Under the pieces are notes generated by a model, which saw nothing but the letters and a program-made list of their open reading frames with translations, was not told the DNA's origin and did no database searches. DNA of 64,000 nt from Asterias rubens. Taxonomy: Eukaryota > Echinodermata > Asteroidea > Forcipulatida > Asteriidae. The position numbers and the translations under genes were made by a program. The stretch's first letter is position 1, and each line of letters begins with the position of its first letter. The stretch is from assembly GCF_902459465.1 (NCBI RefSeq), contig NC_047071.1, positions 7,768,098 to 7,832,097 of the forward strand. The letters run 5' to 3'. Positions 34,201 through 45,510 of this stretch are shown piece after piece.

Positions 34201-37200
34201 CCTCTTTAATGCTGGGCCATTAGACATCCGATGGGCTGATGCTAACCCTGGGGTACCTGTTATAATAGAGTGTTTCTTCCCTGGACAGGCAACAGGTGTA
34301 GCACTCAGAGCTCTTCTTAGCAATGATGGAAGCACTACCCTAGCCAGCCCTGCAGGAAGATTACCATTCACATGGCCTACTAGAATGGATCAGGTAGGGT
34401 TCAACATCAAAATTATTATGGCAGTTAACGCCTTGCCCAGAGTCTTAAGTTATTTTTGTTTGGAGCTCTCTCATGCGTATCTTGGGCTACTCACAACTGG
34501 CTCCCATTATGCCATAGACTTCAAAAGACTCAGCAGCACATTTCAATTTAACTTGTTTTATTCCCTTGCTTGTGTTTAAAACATAATTTTGTGTTATAGC
34601 CCTTGACTCTTTGCATTTAGAACTTAAAAGCAAAATAATACTCCTGACTGTTGTAATTTGATATATACATGTACTACTGAAGTTCAGATGTTATTCAGTC
34701 TTGGTTTTATTTGTTAGGTTCTGATGCCATTGGTCTTTGTTTAAGTTCTGTCTTGGTCTTCGTTTTATTTCTTAAGTTTTGATGGCATTTGGTATTTTCT
34801 TAATTTTTTTTATTCTAGTGTATTGTGCTTTGTTTTGTTTCAAATTAAGTCTTATGTCATTTTTTTATTTTTTATTTCTCAAGCTCTGATGTCATTTGGT
34901 CTTTGGTATATTTTAAAGTTCTGATATTTTCCTTTTATTTTATTTCTTAAGTTCTGATGTCTATTGGTCTTAATATTTTCAGCCCATATCATTGCTAAGG
35001 TGTTGAAACCGGTATTTTGATTTCTAACCCAGGTACCTCCCATGACAGACTACAGTATGGCTAATCGCACCTACCGCTATTCTTTAGAGAGCCCATTGTA
35101 CCCATTTGGGTATGGTCTATCCTACACACAGTTCAAGTACATTGATTTGACCTTAACACCGGAGACTATTGGTCCATGTGATGATGTGTCAGTCAATGTC
35201 ACTTTGATGAATATCGGCAAATATGATGCTGATGAGGTAAGGAAACTATCACCCTCTCTTTCTCATGTGTCACTTTTTATTGTTGTATCCCGTTAAACAG
35301 TATGAGTAAAAATTCTTGTTCCTCATTTGATTGTTTCTTCTGAAGGCATTCGAATATACATGTATTGTAAGAGATCAAAATACCTTATGCAGTTGGTACA
35401 CCACATTGGCCCAATCTATGAGCGCTGCTTACCACCACAATGCATTTGAGTTTATTGTCACCAGTATTCATACTTTCCCAGGTTCTTTGAGAAAAGAACC
35501 CCCAAACCCACAGGCATATTACTGAGTATACAGTTCTAACACTGTAACACACATCAGTGTAAGGGTAACAACCAAAGCTAATATTCTTTATCCCCATACA
35601 AATCTAACATCTGTGTGGATCATATTATTCTACTTGTAAACATCTTTCTAACCATATGCATTTATAACAAACGGTCAAAACGCTTTTCAAAGACCAACTC
35701 GACCGATCCAAGGCAACGTGTTCCTTTAAAACTCTTGTATCGGCTGCTAAAATATAGGATTCAAACTGCCTCAAGTTACCAGGCAATCTTGTGGTTCTAG
35801 TTGGTAAGACATTGCTCTAGATGCAAAGTTTGTGTGTTCGAATCCCACCCGAGTAATATGCCTGTGATTTTCTTCACAGAACTCGGGGGAAAGTACTGAG
35901 TATACAGTGCTTACACACATCGGTGTAAGGGGAAAGTACTGAGTATACAGTGCTTACACACATCGGTGTAAGGGGAAAGTACTGAGTATACAGTGCTTAC
36001 ACACATCGGTGTAAGGGGAAAGTACTGAGTATACAGTGCTAACACACATCGGTGTAAGGGGAAAGTACTGAGTATACAGTGCTAACACACATCGGTGTAA
36101 GGGGAAAGTACTGAGTATACAGTGCTTACACACATCGGTGTAAGGGGAAAGTACTGAGTATACAGTGCTTACACACATCGGTGTAAGGGGAAAGTACTGA
36201 GTATACAGTGCTTACACACATCGGTGTAAGGGGAAAGTACTGAGTATACAGTGCTTACACACATCGGTGTAAGGGGAAAGTACTGAGTATACAGTGCTTA
36301 CACACATCGGTGTAAGGGGAAAGTACTGAGTATACAGTGCTTACACACATCGGTGTAAGGGGAAAGTACTGAGTATACAGTGCTTACACACATCGGTGTA
36401 AGGGGAAAGTACTGAGTATACAGTGCTTACACACATCGGTGTAAGGGGAAAGTACTGAGTATACAGTGCTTACACACATCGGTGTAAGGGGAAAGTACTG
36501 AGTATACAGTGCTTACACACATCGGTGTAAGGGGAAAGTACTGAGTATACAGTGCTAACACACATCGGTGTAAGGGGAAAGTACTGAGTATACAGTGCTT
36601 ACACACATCGGTGTAAGGGGAAAGTACTGAGTATACAGTGCTAACACACATCGGTGTAAGGGGAAAGTACTGAGTATACAGTGCTAACACACATCGGTGT
36701 AAGGGGAAAGTACTGAGTATACAGTGCTTACACACATCGGTGTAAGGGGAAAGTACTGAGTATACAGTGCTAACACACATCGGTGTAAGGGGAAAGTACT
36801 GAGTATACAGTGCTAACACACATCGGTGTAAGGGGAAAGTACTGAGTATACAGTCCTAACACACATCAGTGTAAGGTCAAAACCATCATTAATATTCTTT
36901 AGCAAATTTAACATTTTTTATTTTTTTATTTTTCTCTTTTTAGACGATTGAAGTCTACATACAGTGGCATAACTCTTCAGTAGTCGTACCCAAGCTGCAG
37001 CTTGCTGCTTTTGCACGCAGGAAAACAAATGTGAAGAGCCAAATAACAGTTGAACTGACAATTCCAGTCCGTGTAAGGGCAGTTTACCAAGATAGCCTGG
37101 TACTAGAACCTGGCCTATTCACTGTGTATGCTGGCGGTCAACAACCGGGACAAAAGCGACAAGTTGGCTCGAATGTGCTTAGTAAATCATTCAAAGTTGA

Positions 37201-37237
37201 AGGACCAGTCACTTCTTTTTCCAAGTGCACTTCATGA
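28226..37237 (+). CDS. Secreted glycoside hydrolase family 3, beta-xylosidase-like, complete 10-exon gene
   Basis: Exons: 28226-28563, 29180-29339, 29753-29923, 30642-30733, 31197-31671, 32392-32614, 33233-33322, 34176-34393, 35033-35236 and 36944-37237 (TGA). All junctions are GT-AG with matching phases, giving 754 aa, the usual length for plant/fungal-type BXL enzymes. Residues 1-30 look like a signal peptide (start MAKYSGYLCLPFIFWLSN). The barrel domain keeps KHF (202-204) and GFQGYVVSDQKAVEYV, where Asp284 sits at the family's nucleophile position. The second domain has SFVLLKN, VVGPFAD and LPGHQLQLLQDAV; exon 9 has PLYPFGYGLSYTQF and begins a fibronectin-III-like tail ending in exon 10. 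The family hydrolyses terminal beta-xylosyl (sometimes arabinosyl) residues; the substrate here is not shown by sequence. Introns hold repeats, including a family A MITE and a 43-bp satellite. The start is the first ATG before the hydrophobic segment. Confidence 0.93.
28805..29030. repeat. Foldback element in GH3 intron 1 with 34-bp perfect palindrome
   Basis: 28961-28994 is a perfect palindrome with half TTCTGCTATCGTCTCCA. Pairing continues imperfectly outward (GAACTATGAGG / CCGCATAGTTT; ACCCAGTAACTGG / CCCAGTTACTGCTGG). It looks like a small hairpin transposon. Confidence 0.75.
29350..29590. repeat. AT-rich ATTCTTATAAG repeat in GH3 intron 2
   Basis: GATTCTTATAAGATTCTTA and its inverse recur about a dozen times, making the region self-complementary. 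It follows the exon 2 donor by only some ten bases. Confidence 0.8.
32076..32383. repeat. 154-bp tandem duplication in GH3 intron 5
   Basis: Two nearly identical units begin GGTTCTTTTCAGAACCACCT at 32076 and 32230 and end in CTTCTCTCTT. The second copy runs into the polypyrimidine tract of the exon 6 acceptor (CTCCAG, 32386-32391). Confidence 0.9.
33768..34117 (+). mobile_element. MITE family A in GH3 intron 7
   Basis: GCACTGGACACATTTTGTAT at the left and AAAGTGTCCAGTGCC at the right are degraded inverted ends. The interior AACCTGTAAAAATTTTGGCT and TTACTTCAGAGGGAGCC match the family. TTAA flanks are lost. Confidence 0.75.
35613..35729. mobile_element. Right half of MITE family C in GH3 intron 9
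   Basis: GTGTGGATCATATTATTCTA through CCAAGGCAACGTGTTCC, ending at TTAA (35726-35729). Confidence 0.8.
35785..35889 (+). mobile_element. tRNA-derived SINE head preceding the 43-bp array
   Basis: TGGTTCTAGTTGGTAAGACA (A-box-like) and GTGTTCGAATCCCACCCGAG (B-box-like) stand about 35 bp apart, as in a tRNA gene. The sequence then continues into the first unit of the satellite. It lacks a foldable complete tRNA, so I call it a SINE head, not a tRNA gene. Confidence 0.65.
35890..36878. repeat. 43-bp satellite, 23 copies, in the last GH3 intron
   Basis: The unit begins AAAGTACTGAGTATACAGTG and continues with C(T/A)TACACACATCGGTGTAAGGGG. The copies are identical except for one T/A variant site and a diverged last copy (from 36836). 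A single diverged unit also occurs at about 35521-35565. The repetitive reverse-strand frames, with a 129-bp (3 x 43) period, are artefacts of the array. Confidence 0.97.
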
Positions 37238-37298
37238 AAATGTTTTGGTAAATAGGGGACTTTTGACCACAAGGTGGCAGCAGAGATGCAAGGTTTAA

Positions 37299-37650
37299 GA
37301 CACTGGACACTATTGGTAATTGTCAAAGACTAGTCTTCACAGTTGGTGTATCTCAACATATGAATAAAATAACAAACCTGTGAAAATTTGAGCTCAATCT
37401 GTCGCCGAAGTTGTGAGATATTAATGAAAGAAAAAAACACACTTGTCGCACCATGGTCACACAAAGTTGTGTGCTTTCAGATGCTTGATTTTGAGACCTC
37501 AAATTCTAAATCTGAGGTCTCGAAATCAAATTTGTGGAAAGTTGTTTCTCACAATATTTTATACTATCAACCTCTCCCCATTACTTGTTATCAAGAAAGG
37601 TTTTATGATAATAATTATTTTTGAGTTATTACCAATAGTGTCAACTACCT
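37299..37650 (+). mobile_element. MITE family A, first of three joined MITEs
   Basis: TTAA at 37295-37298 and 37651-37654. The ends AGACACTGGACACTATTGGT and ACCAATAGTGTCAACTACCT are inverted. It lies some 60 bp downstream of the GH3 stop codon and contains an AATAAA (about 37363), so it may supply the poly(A) signal. Confidence 0.88.
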
Positions 37651-37654
37651 TTAA

Positions 37655-38018
37655 AGCCATTGGACCCTTTCGGTACAGAAACAAAAAAAAGTTTACAGAT
37701 TTACAAATAATTTACAGGGTTTACAGAAGGTAATGGTGAAAGACATCTCTTGAAATATAAGTCCATGAAAGGCTTTACTTTCTAAGAAAACAGTAAAACA
37801 ATATAAATTCTCGTTAGCGAGAATTACGGATTTATTTTAAACACATGTCATGACACGGCGAAACGCGCGGAAACAAGAGTGGGTTTTCCCGTTATTTTCT
37901 CCCGACTCCGATGACCGATTGAGCCTAAATTTTCACAGGTTTGTTGTTTTATATATAAGTTGTGATACACGAAGTGTGGGACTTGGACAATACTGTTTAC
38001 CGAAAGTGTACAATGGCT
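37655..38018 (+). mobile_element. MITE family B, second of three joined MITEs
   Basis: It starts directly after the TTAA that ends the family A copy and ends at TTAA 38019-38022. Ends AGCCATTGGACCCTTTCGGT and CGAAAGTGTACAATGGCT. Confidence 0.88.
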
Positions 38019-38022
38019 TTAA

Positions 38023-38290
38023 AGGCACTGGACACTGTTGGTAATTACTCAAAATAATTGAATTTTTAGCATAAAACTTACTTGGTAACAAGCAATGGAG
38101 TGTTCATAGTATAAAACATTTTGAGAAACGGTTCCCTCTGTTTGAAGTAGCATAGTTTTCCAGAAAGAAGTAATTTTCCATGAATTTGATTTTGAGACCT
38201 CAGAATTAGATTTTAAGGTCCCGAAGTCAAGCATCTGAAAGCACACATTTCGTGTGAAAAGGGTGTTTTTTCTTCCATTATTATCTCGCA
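38023..38290 (-). mobile_element. MITE family A, third of three joined MITEs, truncated
   Basis: AGGCACTGGACACTGTTGGT starts directly after the TTAA that ends family B. The copy loses similarity at about 38290 (after ATTATCTCGCAA). Confidence 0.82.
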
Positions 38291-39184
38291 AATTATTATT
38301 TACACAAATATTGTTTGTAATTACAGTGCAAATTCTTGGAACAATGAATTTACCTTGTGAGTCTGCTGCCACCTAGCCGCCCAAATAGAGAATAGGGGTT
38401 GGTTGGGGAGGTGTTAGGGTTCTTGTTCCAGTCATACATCCATGCGGATACTACTTACTTTTTAATCTGTCTTTACTCTGCATTTGTTTACATTATTCAC
38501 TTGTTACATAACAACATTGAGTATAAAAAGATAAAACAATGTTAACTTGTTTTTTAGGATTAAGCTTTTTTGAAAGTTGTGTAAAACTACTGCTCTTAAT
38601 TATAGTTAGAAAAACACATTAAGGATTAGTATATGAATTTATTTTTTATTTTTATATATAGAACTATTGAAAGAAGTAAGTAACTTAGGACAAAATTGTG
38701 TTAAAGTTCAAAAAAAAATATGTCTATTTATTATTCTGAATCTGATGTTATCAGAGTAATTAACATTAACATTTATTTCATCGTTGCCCATTCATCTTAC
38801 AGTACATAGATTAACATTACATTCAGTTACACAATAACATGTAATTAACATTAACATTTATTTCATCGTTGCCCATTCATCTTACAGTACATAGATTAAC
38901 ATTACATTCAGTTACACAATAACATGTTTATGATAAAGTAGGCTATTACAATGTATACGCAATATAAATAATAGATTAACAACAATTTTATATGTAATAA
39001 GCGGTTGGACAACAATTAGGTTCAGGTGAAGCCGTGGCTTTTGTTCCTTAACCTATGGACAGACGAACACAAAAATAACGGCACCAGCACATATTGTACA
39101 GACAATAGACTTGACAGACAAACACAACAACGGCTAATGTAAGGTGTGTTGAAAGATAACATAACCTAGGCAATGCAGAAACAG
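38291..39184. other. Gene-free AT-rich stretch with an 84-bp tandem duplication
   Basis: Units beginning TAATTAACATTAACATTTAT start at about 38757 and 38841. No exon supported. Confidence 0.6.
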
Positions 39185-40146
39185 TCATAATCTATGAATA
39201 TCCATCAAGTAGTTGCTTTTTCAAATTTCTTGTAAAGACAGGTAGAGTAATTGAATTTTTAATTGAGTTACTCAGACCATTCCAGAACCCAACTCCACGC
39301 TGAACAAAACTCTTTTGGTATAATGATGTTCTTTGGCGGGAAACAAACAAATTTGTCTTTGCAGTACTTCGAGTATTATATGAATGGACTTTTGAAGTTA
39401 AAGTGAAAAATGAACTAAAACAGCTTGGTAATGCGTTAGTCATAAATTTATACATAACTTTACCCAAATTAAGATGATAAAGGTCGATGATTTGTATAGT
39501 ATTTTAAGATTGAAAAATAATGGAGCTGTGTGTTCGCGAAAACCAGCATTGGAAATTATGCGAACAGCTCTCTTTTGCAATGTAAGAAGTTTATTGCATT
39601 GTGACAAGGAACCACCCCATGTAAGAATTGAGTAATTTAGATACGGCAGAACTAAAGAGTTATAAAGTGTTAGTAAAATATAACCGGGTACGAATTTCCT
39701 TAGACGATTAATTATACCAATATTTTTAGCTATTTTACTAGTAACTTCACTAATATGATTTCTCCAGGATAAATGTTCATCAATTTCTAAACCAAGAAAT
39801 TTAGTGTGTTCCAATTTGTTAATCCCCACACCGTCCAAAACTAGAGGAACAGACTGATTATATCTTTTCTGTGCTGTACAGAATATTATATAATTACATT
39901 TCAACAAATTAATACATAACTTATTAGCTTTAAGCCAAGTACTTATTTTTACAAGCTCAATATTTAAATTATTGACAGCTACGTTAACATTTTTGTGGCT
40001 GTAAACTGCGATTTTTTCTAAAACCAAATTGAGATTCAGAGAGAAGGTTATGCTTAGATATAAAGCCTATTAGTCTTGCATACATTAGTTTTTCAAAGGT
40101 CTTCGAGAATGTCGATAGAACTGATATGGGCCGATAGTTCCCGATA
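39185..40146 (-). pseudogene. Internally deleted non-LTR retrotransposon, RT fragments
   Basis: On the minus strand 40140-40021 encodes the RT segment NYRPISVLSTFSKTFEKLMY and then SQFGFRKNRS. The palm block with the catalytic aspartates is missing. The sequence then jumps to the thumb/C-terminal part (WLKANKLCINLLKCNY, FLGLEIDEHLSWRNHI, LYNSLVLPYLNYSILTWGGS; 40027-39440). A further frame (39467-39192, with GVGFWNGLSNSIKNS) ends the ORF2 protein after a frameshift. The family resembles CR1/Jockey-type LINEs; the exact clade is inference. Dead copy. Confidence 0.82.
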
Positions 40147-40374
40147 GTATAATGTTTCTATCAAAACATCTGTTTGATTGTTTGTTTGGGTGTTTGCGCG
40201 CTTTGTTTGTTTGTTTGTTTGTTTGGCCATTTAAATTTGTACAACATTAAACAATATTGCATTCTGTAGAAAGGATTTTATTTTGTCTAAGGGTGTTGAG
40301 AATGAACATTTGTATGTCGCGTGGTACCTGACAGACTACACATTCAAACGCTACTAGATGATGATAGTAATCAT

Positions 40375-41455
<1,081 letters not shown>

Positions 41456-41834
41456 TTCGTCTGTCGCTCCTGTCACAGGAGAGATGCAGACAAAAACGTG
41501 GGCCGGCATGTAATTATTTACAAACAAGGCAATTTGAATACACAAACAAGTTTTCAAAATCTGTCAATTATTGAATAAAGGGAAATGTCTGAACACATAC
41601 ATTTATCTTTGAACAGCGTTTTTGGGCTGCAGCGTAGCTCGGACGCAAAAGTTGTGAACACTGGTCCTAAAAAACACGTTAGTTAGTGGTCGAAAAGATA
41701 AATAATTTATGTTTCATATTTTATGTACTTTTAAGCATGAGAGCCAAGGCAATCCACTGTCTTCTTTGTGTAGCCTATATAAATAGAGATAAACCAAATC
41801 TAGTGTAATAAACTGAAGATTTTAAAATGCTGCT

Positions 41835-42964
41835 TTACTTATCATAGTTATGACTGAAAATTCATAATAATTGTGATATAAATCGCCTTCGAATGTCACA
41901 CAGACAAAGTGCGCTTTACAAATGCTGTGTTATTATTGTTATTATTTAAAATTACAGTCTTCATATTTTGCCCTAAAAAGATTGGGTATGTTTTTCCCGG
42001 CAAAGTCCAGCAACAAATATGGTTAAGGTTAGGGTTGAAGTTGGATCTGCTCCTAATTAAAGGGATGTGTTGTTGTTAGGGGTCCAGTGCACATTATTCA
42101 AGAGTTGGGTGCCAGAATTTGGGTTCCTCACAGCGGTGTATGAGCGCGGTGCGCGAAAACCTTTACGGCGTGGCGTCCGGGACCTGCAAGCTCACCGGAA
42201 AATTTTGTATTCTAGATTTTTCTGAGGTGCAACTTAATTAGAGGCATAAAGTGATGAGGGAAACGAAAACATGAAGCCTTCAATTTGCACTGTAGAATGT
42301 AGGCCTTTTGGATTTGGGAAAAACTTAAATTGTCATTTGAAGTATCAGGGGGAAAAGTTGAATTTCCGGTCACATCACCTCGCCGACTTTGAAGGGTTGG
42401 TTGGTTTGGAATATTTGTTTACCTTTTATTGGCACATAGGCCTACTTCAGTAATAAGATGCGTTTCCGCGTTATTACATTTCACCTTTATACATTCGGAG
42501 TTTCGTTTTAGTCGTGACATTGCTCCTTTTGCTTTGACACCCTTTAAAGGAACACGTTGCCTTGGATCGGTCGAGTTGGTCTTTGAAAAGCATTTTGTGA
42601 CCGTTTGTTATAAAATGCATATGGTTAGAAAGATGATGTAAAAGTAGAATACAATGATCTACACAAATATGCCTCGAAATTGCGTGGTTTTCTTTTTACA
42701 TCGTCCAATAACACGGTCAGCCATTTATGGGAGTCATAAATTAATGGCCGACCGTCATAGTTCGCGACGTAAAAAGAAAACCGTGCAATTTTGAGTGATA
42801 CTTGTGTGGAACATTATATTCTACTTTTAAAACATCTTTCTAATCATAACGTTTCATAACAAACGGTTTCAAACGCTTTTAGACCAACTCGTCCGATCCA
42901 AGGCAACGTGTTCCTTTAAGTTAAAGCCTGGACCCGATAAATGTGTCCTTAGTTTTGCTAATGT
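41835..42964 (+). repeat. Segmental duplication, copy 1 (contains MITE C)
   Basis: It matches 44478-45302 over GCGCTTTACAAATGCTGTG, AGCAACAAATATGGTTAAGG, GTTAGGGGTCCAGTGCACAT, ACCGGAAAATTTTGTA(T/C)TC and AAGTTAAAGCCTGGACCCGA in the same order. The family C element at 42548-42915 is absent from copy 2. Confidence 0.85.
42548..42915. mobile_element. MITE family C, complete, with TTAA target duplication
   Basis: The ends AGGAACACGTTGCCTTGGAT and ATCCAAGGCAACGTGTTCCT are exact inverted copies. TTAA flanks lie at 42544-42547 and 42916-42919. The element-free site CACCCTTTAAGTTAAAGCC survives at 45273-45291 in the duplicate segment. Confidence 0.93.
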
Positions 42965-42979
42965 TCGGACTATTTTTAA

Positions 42980-43358
42980 AGACCCTGGACACTGTTGGTA
43001 ATTGTCAAAGATCAGTCTTCTCACTTGGTGTATCTCAACATATGCATACAATAACAAACCTGTGAAAATTTGATCTCAATTTGTCATCGAAGTTGCGAGA
43101 TAATAATGAAAGAAACAATTACACCTTGTAACACGAAGTTGTGTGCTTTCAAATGCTTGATTTCGAGACCTCAAATTCTAAATCTGAAGTCTCGAAATCA
43201 AATTCGCAGAAAATTACTTCTTTCTCGAAAACTACGTCACTTCAGAGGGAGCCGTTTCTCACAAAGTTTCATACTACCAACAGCCCCCATTACTCGTTGC
43301 CAAGTGAAGTTTTATGCTAATAATAATTTTGAGTTATTACCAATAGTGTCCACTGCCT
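42980..43358 (+). mobile_element. MITE family A, complete
   Basis: Ends AGACCCTGGACACTGTTGGT and CCAATAGTGTCCACTGCCT, with TTAA at 42976-42979 and 43359-43362. Central GATTTCGAGACCTCAAATTC hairpin present. Confidence 0.9.
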
Positions 43359-43362
43359 TTAA

Positions 43363-44477
43363 CTACAAGCTTAAAAATAAGGGGTCATTACTCAGAACTC
43401 ACTCAACATAGATTATATATTTGAATGCAACACTTGGATTCATTAGTTTACGAAATTGAATAATTGTGGCCAGCTCTTGTTCTCACATAATGAAATATAT
43501 TATTAGTATTATTGAGCCCAAACATGTTGACCGTGGTAGAACCATATCAAGCTCGATGGAACACACAGTAAGTGCGCCATTTTTCTGTGGGGCACTTATG
43601 ACCAATTAAAGCTGTTGTTCCTGTTTACATTCTCTTAAGAAATGCAATTTTTAGCGCTTTTGGTAGACCAGGACGTTATACGATTTGTTAAATGCTGAAA
43701 TGGTCAACAAATACATTGTCAGTGGGAAGAAGTAATCGATTTACTCTGGTAGTAGTACAAAAATCAAGTTTAAACTCTGTGTGTGTGCGCGTTTTTCAAT
43801 TTGTTTTGTTTGATTTCGTTTTGTTTGGGGTGTTGGGGATGTTTGTTCGTTTGTTTGTTTGTTAGTTTGTTTCTCTGTTTGTTTGTTTCTTTCTTTATGT
43901 TTTGACTGTTTTATATTGTTCTTTGTGTTTTAGTTGGTTTGGGCCTGGCTTTTTTAAGGGAGGGGAACGATTGCTGGGGGGTGGGGGGGTGCTAGATACA
44001 CGTGCCCCTCTAGAGTAACGCCACTGCAGGAGTAAGTAATTTGATTCAGCTATAGAAGGTGACTGAACCAGGAAACGCACCAAGGCCTTCGTGTTCAAAG
44101 AATCCAGGCAAGGTAAAATGAATATAGCAGGTAGTTGCGGTCATGTTTCACCTTTCATCTGGTTCCACCCACAGTTGTTCTCTTTAAAACCTTGGAATTC
44201 GTTCTGACTTCTCGTGGCATTATGAAATGAATTGAAGACTACAAACGTTGTTCTACAATAACATTGACATTTAAAATGTATTAATTACCATGAGCATGCG
44301 GATTAAGTAAATGCAAAACTAACAATGTGCGAGGCCTCGATTGGAAAACTTGCAAAACAATATTAAATGTTTCAATATTACTTCCTTGTTTCAAGGGGCG
44401 CGATTACGAAACCGAATATTGCTTTTCCGGAAACATCAAAGGGACATTGAGGACAAGAAAGTAAATAACAAATTAAA
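43363..44477. other. Gene-free stretch
   Basis: It contains a GTTT-rich run (about 43845-43895) and a G-run near 43976-43990. No exon with splice support. Confidence 0.45.
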
Positions 44478-45302
44478 ATGACTTTCATCGTTATGACTGA
44501 AAAGTCGTAATCATTATGGTATAAATCGCCTTTGAATGTCACACAGATAAAGTGCGCTTTACAAATGCTGTGTTATTATTATAATTATTAATTAAAATAA
44601 TAGGCTTCATATATTTTGTTCTTATAAAAGAATTGTGGGTAGGTTTTCCCAGCAAAGTCCAGCAACAAATATGGTTAAGGTTAGGGTTGAGGTTGAATCT
44701 GCTCCTACTTAAAGGGATGTGTTGTTGTTAGGGGTCCAGTGCACATTATTCAAGAGTTGGGTGCCAGAATTTGGGTTCCCCACAGCGGTGTAACTATAAG
44801 GTAAATTTTTAGGGGCACAATGGGGGGGGGGGAATTGTTCTTTAAGGGAGGGGGGCACTTCAGAACTAGGGCGGATCAGCCCAAAATTGCGAGCGCGGTG
44901 CGCGAAACCTTTACGGCGTGGCGTCCGGGACCTGCAAGCTCACCGGAAAATTTTGTACTCTAGATTTTTCTGAGGTGCAATTTAATTAGAGGCATAAGTG
45001 ATGAAGGAAACGAAAACAAAAAGCCTTCAATTTGCACTGTAGAATGTAGGCCTTTTGGATTTGGGAAAAATCCGGGACCTGCAAGCTACCTGATACTACA
45101 CATGAAAATATAAGTTTCCGGATAATCACCTCACCAACAATGAAGGGTTGGTTGGTTTGGAATAGTTTCACTTTTACTGGCACGTACTTCAGTAATAAGA
45201 TGCGTTTTTGCATTTCACTTTCATACATCCTGACTTTCGTTTTAGTCGTGTCATTGCTCCTTTTGCTTTGTCACCCTTTAAGTTAAAGCCTGGACCCGAT
45301 AA
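44478..45302 (+). repeat. Segmental duplication, copy 2 (empty site for MITE C)
   Basis: Homologous to 41835-42964. It carries about 95 bp (44794-44890, with a G-run) not in copy 1, and lacks the family C insertion. Confidence 0.85.
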
Positions 45303-45369
45303 ATTTGAATATTGTGATTTCCAACATTTCCTAAAAGTTCCCATGACGTAAACAACTAGACAGAAGTTG

Positions 45370-45377
45370 TATAAATA
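45370..45377 (+). promoter_or_regulatory. TATA box of the cysteine-rich repeat-domain gene
   Basis: TATAAATA stands about 30 bp before TCATTTCACA (45401-45410), a plausible initiator, and about 140 bp before the ATG at 45511. Confidence 0.6.
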
Positions 45378-45510
45378 CAGCTCCACAGCTGCCTTCGATC
45401 TCATTTCACAGCGACAAATATTAACGACTTTTCACAAGTCTTCGTTCTCACCGGAGTGACCAGAAAGCAGTTGAATCTTAAAGAAACAAGGTGTTGGTGA
45501 ATCAATCATT

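Noticed and set aside
35790-35852. tRNA gene
   Set aside because: A- and B-box-like sequences are present but no complete cloverleaf; it is continuous with repeat sequence, so it is a SINE head.
35954-36819. Long reverse-strand frames with a repeated CVSTVYSVLSPYTD peptide
   Set aside because: They are translations of the 43-bp satellite; the 129-bp period is simply three units, and the array lies inside a well-supported intron.
36000-36878. Possible CRISPR-like array
   Set aside because: Head-to-tail 43-bp units with no unique spacers, in an animal intron.
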